The notes beneath the pieces were generated by a model, which was not told the origin of the DNA, ran no database searches, and saw only the letters and a list, made by a program, of their open reading frames with translations. Below are positions 13,261 through 15,816 of a DNA stretch of 15,816 nucleotides, in pieces; position 1 is the stretch's first letter, and each line of letters starts with the position of its first letter. The DNA is taken from assembly GCA_045543655.1 (NCBI GenBank), contig JAZPXN010000087.1, positions 1-15,816 of the forward strand. Reading direction: 5' to 3'. This DNA comes from RGIG995 sp045543655. GTDB taxonomy: Bacteria; Bacillota; Clostridia; Oscillospirales; UBA644. The translations under genes and the position numbers were made by a program.

Positions 13261-13998
13261 TTACAGAGGCTTCGATTGGATCTTTGCGTATCTGCGGGGA
13301 TATTTCTCCGGAGTGTCGGAAACTTTTTCAAAGACGATCAGCACCCGCTTCAAGGCCTCTGCGGGGATGGTACCGAAGGGATCGGCCAGGGAAAACTCCC
13401 GGATCTCCACGACCCTTGCCCCCAATTCCCCGGCGGCGTCTGCGGCCTTATCCAGCTCTTCCCGACCGCCGGCGGCCTTCAGAGCACAGAAGCGGCCCCC
13501 CACCTTCACGAGGGGCAGGCAAAGCTCGCACAGAATATTCAAGGGAGCCACGGCTCTGGCGGTGACGAAATCGTACCGCTGACGGTAGCCCGGAGCCTTT
13601 CCCATCTCTTCTGCCCGGGCAGTATGAACGGAGACGTTCTTCAGCCCCAGCAGAGCGGCGGCATTCTCCACGTAGCGCATCCGTTTTTCGGTGGAATCCA
13701 CGGCGGTGATCTGCAGGTCCGGCCGCAGGATCGCCAAGGGAAGGGTCGGAAATCCGGCACCGGCACCGATATCGCAGACCGTCGCCCCCTCGGCGGGAAG
13801 ATCTGCCATGGAGGCGCAATCGGCGTAATGCTTCACGGAAATTTCCCCGGGGTCGGTCACGGCGGTCAGATTCATTAGCCCGTTGACCCGCAGCATTTCG
13901 TCGGTCAGAACGGAAAAAGCTCCGGCCCGGTCTTCGGTCAGAGGAAGGTGGTTGGCGGTAAAAACGGTATTCAGCTTTTCAATCAAAATATTATCCAT
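13261..13998 (-). CDS. rsmG: 16S rRNA (guanine-527-N7)-methyltransferase
   Basis: 245 residues, slightly longer than the usual 210-240. The ATG at 13998 has GGAGGAG (14003-14009) upstream. The signature NLTAVTDPGEISVKHYADC (43-61) and the SAM-binding motif VCDIGAGAGFPTLPLAIL (74-91) are clear, followed by AVDST (99-103), the acidic end of the second strand, and ARAVAPL (about 147-153), conserved in RsmG. The enzyme uses S-adenosylmethionine to methylate G527 in the 530 loop of 16S rRNA; loss gives low-level streptomycin resistance in several bacteria. In many Firmicutes rsmG follows mnmG near the origin; here it stands alone with its own strong promoter. Housekeeping gene. Confidence 0.95.
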   Translation of the reverse strand: MDNILIEKLNTVFTANHLPLTEDRAGAFSVLTDEMLRVNGLMNLTAVTDPGEISVKHYADCASMADLPAEGATVCDIGAGAGFPTLPLAILRPDLQITAVDSTEKRMRYVENAAALLGLKNVSVHTARAEEMGKAPGYRQRYDFVTARAVAPLNILCELCLPLVKVGGRFCALKAAGGREELDKAADAAGELGARVVEIREFSLADPFGTIPAEALKRVLIVFEKVSDTPEKYPRRYAKIQSKPL

Positions 13999-14021
13999 AA
14001 TACTCCTCCGGATGGGATTTC

Positions 14022-14050
14022 AGTATAACACAACCGAAGGAATTTGTCAA
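14022..14050 (-). promoter_or_regulatory. rsmG promoter
   Basis: On the minus strand, TTGACA (14050-14045), 17 bases, TATACT (14027-14022) preceded by TGT (extended -10). The leader would be very short, about 17 bases. Confidence 0.75.
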
Positions 14051-14097
14051 GGATTTCCTTATAATTTGCAACTTTTTTCGAAACTCTCCGATTCCGA

Positions 14098-14126
14098 TTG
14101 ACATTCGGCATTTCAAATGATATAAT
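14098..14126 (+). promoter_or_regulatory. promoter of the polysaccharide deacetylase gene
   Basis: TTGACA (14098-14103), 17 bases, TATAAT (14121-14126) preceded by TGA (extended -10): a full consensus promoter. Start near 14133, giving a 40-base leader. Confidence 0.85.
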
Positions 14127-14172
14127 AGAAATACACACGTAACGAACACGCGACTCAATCGGAGCAAAAGCA

Positions 14173-15180
14173 ATGAAGAAGAACAACAACGGCATCAAAA
14201 CCGGAATCCTGCGAGGTCTGATTTTGATCATACTGGCCGCAGCGTCCTTTGGTCTGGCCTGGTATCTGTCCCATCCCGACGCCGGGCTCCCCCTTCCGGA
14301 CGGCGACGTAAAAGACAGCATCGCCTCGTCGGACACGGAATTAAAATCGGAAACGGTCGGGCTTCCCGGAGGGACGGACACGGAATCGGAGGAGATCTCG
14401 GTCTCCACCCAGACGGACGGCGTCCCGACGACCGACACGGACGTCCCGGCGACGGATTCGAATACGGAATCCGAACCCACCTCCACCGAAACCGAGGTGG
14501 TCACCCCCTCCGTCTCCACGGAGCAGAACGTGGAAGGATACGTTCCCCCGCCGGTGGACAACTCCCCCAAGAAAATCGCTTTTACCTTTGACGACGGCCC
14601 GGCCTACAACGGCGCCACCCTTGCCATTGCAGAGGAATTCGCCAAATACGGCGGGCATTGCACCTATTTCGTGGTGGGCAACCGGGTCTACGGCAAATAC
14701 GCCGAGGTGGTAGGACAGGTCTCCGCCATGGGCAACGAGGTGGGCATCCACGCTTATACCCATACGAAATATTACAACGAATGCAGTGATGCGGATTATC
14801 AGTACGAGGTCAGCACCACCGCCCAGGTGATCACCAACGTCACCGGAAAAGCCCCCACGCTCATGCGCCCCGTAGGCGGGAAGATCTCCACGAACCGGAT
14901 CGCCCAAAGCCCCTATTCGGTGATCCTGTGGAACGTGGATACGAAGGACTGGAAATATTCCAAATCCAGCCAGGCCAACGTTGACACCATCGTGCAGAAT
15001 ATTCTGTCCAGCGTGTCCGACGGGGACGTGGTTCTGATGCACGATATTTACGGCAATACCATGGAGGCCGTCAAGATCGCCCTTCCCCTCCTGAAGGAAC
15101 AGGGTTACGAATTCGTCACCGTATCCGAGCTGTTCGGCGGTGCCCTGGAAGCCGGGAAGCGGTACAGCAACGCATATTAA
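14173..15180 (+). CDS. membrane-anchored NodB-family polysaccharide deacetylase
   Basis: 335 residues; the ATG at 14173 is preceded by GGAG about 10 bases upstream, a modest site. One N-terminal membrane segment (about 14-32) after KKNNNGIK suggests the catalytic part is outside the cell. Residues 45-125 are a low-complexity linker rich in Ser, Thr, Asp and Glu, likely spanning the wall. The NodB domain (about 134-320) has all five motifs: TFDDGP (138-143), HAYTH (193-197), RPVGG (232-236), DTKDW (256-260) and VLMHD (287-291), so metal and catalytic residues (D140/D141, H193, H197, R232, H290) are present. Likely role: N-deacetylation of peptidoglycan GlcNAc or another wall polymer, giving lysozyme resistance as PgdA does. 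Single-gene transcript. Confidence 0.92.
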   Translation: MKKNNNGIKTGILRGLILIILAAASFGLAWYLSHPDAGLPLPDGDVKDSIASSDTELKSETVGLPGGTDTESEEISVSTQTDGVPTTDTDVPATDSNTESEPTSTETEVVTPSVSTEQNVEGYVPPPVDNSPKKIAFTFDDGPAYNGATLAIAEEFAKYGGHCTYFVVGNRVYGKYAEVVGQVSAMGNEVGIHAYTHTKYYNECSDADYQYEVSTTAQVITNVTGKAPTLMRPVGGKISTNRIAQSPYSVILWNVDTKDWKYSKSSQANVDTIVQNILSSVSDGDVVLMHDIYGNTMEAVKIALPLLKEQGYEFVTVSELFGGALEAGKRYSNAY

Positions 15181-15187
15181 AAGAATT

Positions 15188-15221
15188 GAGGCACCTGCCA
15201 CCGCAGATGCCTCTTTTTTTT
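15188..15221 (+). terminator. terminator of the deacetylase gene, possibly bidirectional
   Basis: GAGGCA plus CTGC pairs with GCAG plus TGCCTC (15188-15213, one A-C mismatch), followed by eight T (15214-15221). On the minus strand it follows the small membrane-protein gene and is trailed by ATTCTTTT, so it may serve both. Confidence 0.8.
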
Positions 15222-15227
15222 CGTCCG

Positions 15228-15419
15228 TCAGAAAATTTCCCGGACGAGATTTTTCACCGTCCGTCCGACCCGTTTGACCAGCCGGGATCCCGTACCGGCG
15301 GGATGACAGATTCCCTTGCAAAGGATGACCCCCGCGGCCACGTGGGCCGCCGCAAGCACCGCAACCGCAACGCCGACGGACACCTTGGAACCGTGATTTT
15401 TTCGATTCAGCATCAACAT
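15228..15419 (-). CDS. small single-span membrane protein, unknown function
   Basis: 63 residues. The ATG at 15419 has AAAGGAG (15428-15434) with 8 bases spacing, which is strong support for such a short gene. A basic N-terminus (LNRKNHGSK) precedes an Ala/Val-rich hydrophobic segment (about 13-34), then a basic tail with two arginine and lysine clusters (GSRLVKRVGRTVKNLVREIF, 44-63) that may form an amphipathic helix. Two cysteines lie just after the hydrophobic segment (34 and 38). I do not recognise the family. It is convergent with the deacetylase gene and shares its terminator hairpin. No strong promoter was found; TTGAAA near 15505-15511 has only a poor -10. Confidence 0.65.
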   Translation of the reverse strand: MLMLNRKNHGSKVSVGVAVAVLAAAHVAAGVILCKGICHPAGTGSRLVKRVGRTVKNLVREIF

Positions 15420-15520
15420 TTTTCTCGCTCCTTTGATGGTCTCAACTACAGTATTCCCCGAAGGAATGCGAAAAATCTGGAAATATTTTTATTATTTCCG
15501 ATTTTTTTCAAATTTACCTC

Positions 15521-15549
15521 TTGACAAACCAAAAGAAAAGTGCTATAAT
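15521..15549 (+). promoter_or_regulatory. tRNA-Leu promoter
   Basis: TTGACA (15521-15526), 17 bases, TATAAT (15544-15549) preceded by TGC (extended -10): full consensus, as usual for stable RNA. An A-rich tract lies in the spacer and an AT-rich stretch upstream could act as an UP element. Confidence 0.9.
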
Positions 15550-15572
15550 ATTTAGGCATGAAAATTTGATAT

Positions 15573-15657
15573 GCGGTCGTGGTGGAATCGGCAGACACGC
15601 TACTTTGAGGTGGTAGTGAGGAGACTCGTGGGGGTTCAAGTCCCCCCGACCGCACCA
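15573..15657 (+). tRNA. tRNA-Leu (anticodon GAG)
   Basis: An 85-base class II tRNA. The acceptor stem GCGGTCG (15573-15579) pairs with CGACCGC; the anticodon stem CTACT/GGTAG encloses the loop TTGAGGT, giving anticodon GAG, which reads CUC and CUU. A long variable arm (GAG...CTC) follows, then the T arm GGGGG-TTCAAGT-CCCCC. A discriminator A and an encoded CCA end it at 15657. It is a single-gene transcript with its own promoter and terminator. Confidence 0.97.
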
Positions 15658-15693
15658 AAAAATTCGACAAGTATCAACTTGTCGAATTTTTTT
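15657..15693 (+). terminator. tRNA-Leu terminator
   Basis: AATTCGACAAGT (15661-15672), loop ATCA, ACTTGTCGAATT (15677-15688), then a T-run to 15693. The stem extends with A-T pairs and directly abuts the CCA end. Confidence 0.9.
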
Positions 15694-15695
15694 AT

Positions 15696-15816
15696 CCAAG
15701 CCGCAGGCTTGGCATATCATCACCGCGCGAAGCGTGGTGCATATCATCAGCCCCTTTGGGGCTGTATCTCATCACGCTTTAGCGTGCATCTATCTGCGGC
15801 TTGATGATATACAACA
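15696..15816. repeat. multi-hairpin repeat element with ATATCATC linkers (cut by the window end)
   Basis: Four short stem-loops follow each other at 25-27-base intervals: CCAAGCC-GCA-GGCTTGG (15696-15712), ACCGCGC-GAA-GCGTGGT (15722-15738, one G-T pair), AGCCCC-TTT-GGGGCT (15749-15763), and ACGC-TTTA-GCGT (15774-15785). They are joined by similar linkers: CATATCATC, GCATATCATC, GTATCTCATC, GCATCTATC. Then CTGCGGCTTG (15794-15803) is the exact reverse complement of CAAGCCGCAG (15697-15706), and TGATGATATAC (15802-15812) inverts the linker. No convincing coding frame fits. It resembles REP-like or other non-autonomous palindromic elements; the right end lies outside the window. Confidence 0.75.

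Noticed and set aside
15650..15693. tRNA-Leu 3' end as an integration (att) site for a mobile element
   Set aside because: No duplicated tRNA end and no integrase gene are visible; the following hairpin is an ordinary terminator.
15696..15816. Short CRISPR array
   Set aside because: The conserved units are only 8-10 bases, the variable parts are self-complementary stem-loops rather than unique spacers, and no cas gene is present.

Overview
The window looks like a chromosomal segment of an uncultured gut-type Firmicute (Clostridia). The evidence is strong AGGAGG-type ribosome binding sites, many sigma-A promoters (TTGACA/TATAAT at exactly 17 bp, often with an extended TGn -10), U-tailed intrinsic terminators, a SipW-type (TasA/camelysin-like) secretion signal, FIVAR-like surface helices and a CCA-encoding tRNA-Leu. 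No species can be named from the sequence alone.

Left part (1-1460): the 5' end of a SipW-type secreted protein gene runs off the left edge on the minus strand. A gene-free stretch follows, containing a candidate ~75-nt small RNA (promoter 524-552, terminator 597-633). Next is a minus-strand gene for a secreted, membrane-anchored protein with two helical repeats.

Carbohydrate part (1466-12336): (i) L-fucose isomerase plus a small SGNH esterase on the minus strand, divergent from an AraC-type regulator and an unusual nitrilase-GDPD fusion on the plus strand, with interleaved divergent promoters. (ii) A seven-helix YwaF/TMEM164-like membrane protein. (iii) A minus-strand set of a cytosolic GH20 hexosaminidase, a SorE-like sugar-phosphate dehydrogenase and a PfkB-type phosphosugar kinase, divergent from a DeoR-type repressor. 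The GH20 and dehydrogenase promoters resemble each other closely, which suggests one regulon. The set could release hexosamines from imported glycans and process sugar phosphates. Fucose isomerase next door fits use of host mucin or milk-type glycans, although no transporter, fuculose kinase or aldolase is present here.

Right part (12337-15816): a tiny XRE regulator with a palindrome at its 5' end, a Nudix hydrolase placed behind a terminator, the housekeeping rRNA methyltransferase rsmG convergent with it, a membrane-anchored NodB polysaccharide deacetylase with a Ser/Thr/Glu-rich linker, a 63-residue membrane protein, and tRNA-Leu(GAG) with its own promoter and terminator. The right edge holds a multi-hairpin repeat element with regularly spaced stem-loops and a recurrent ATATCATC linker, truncated by the window end.
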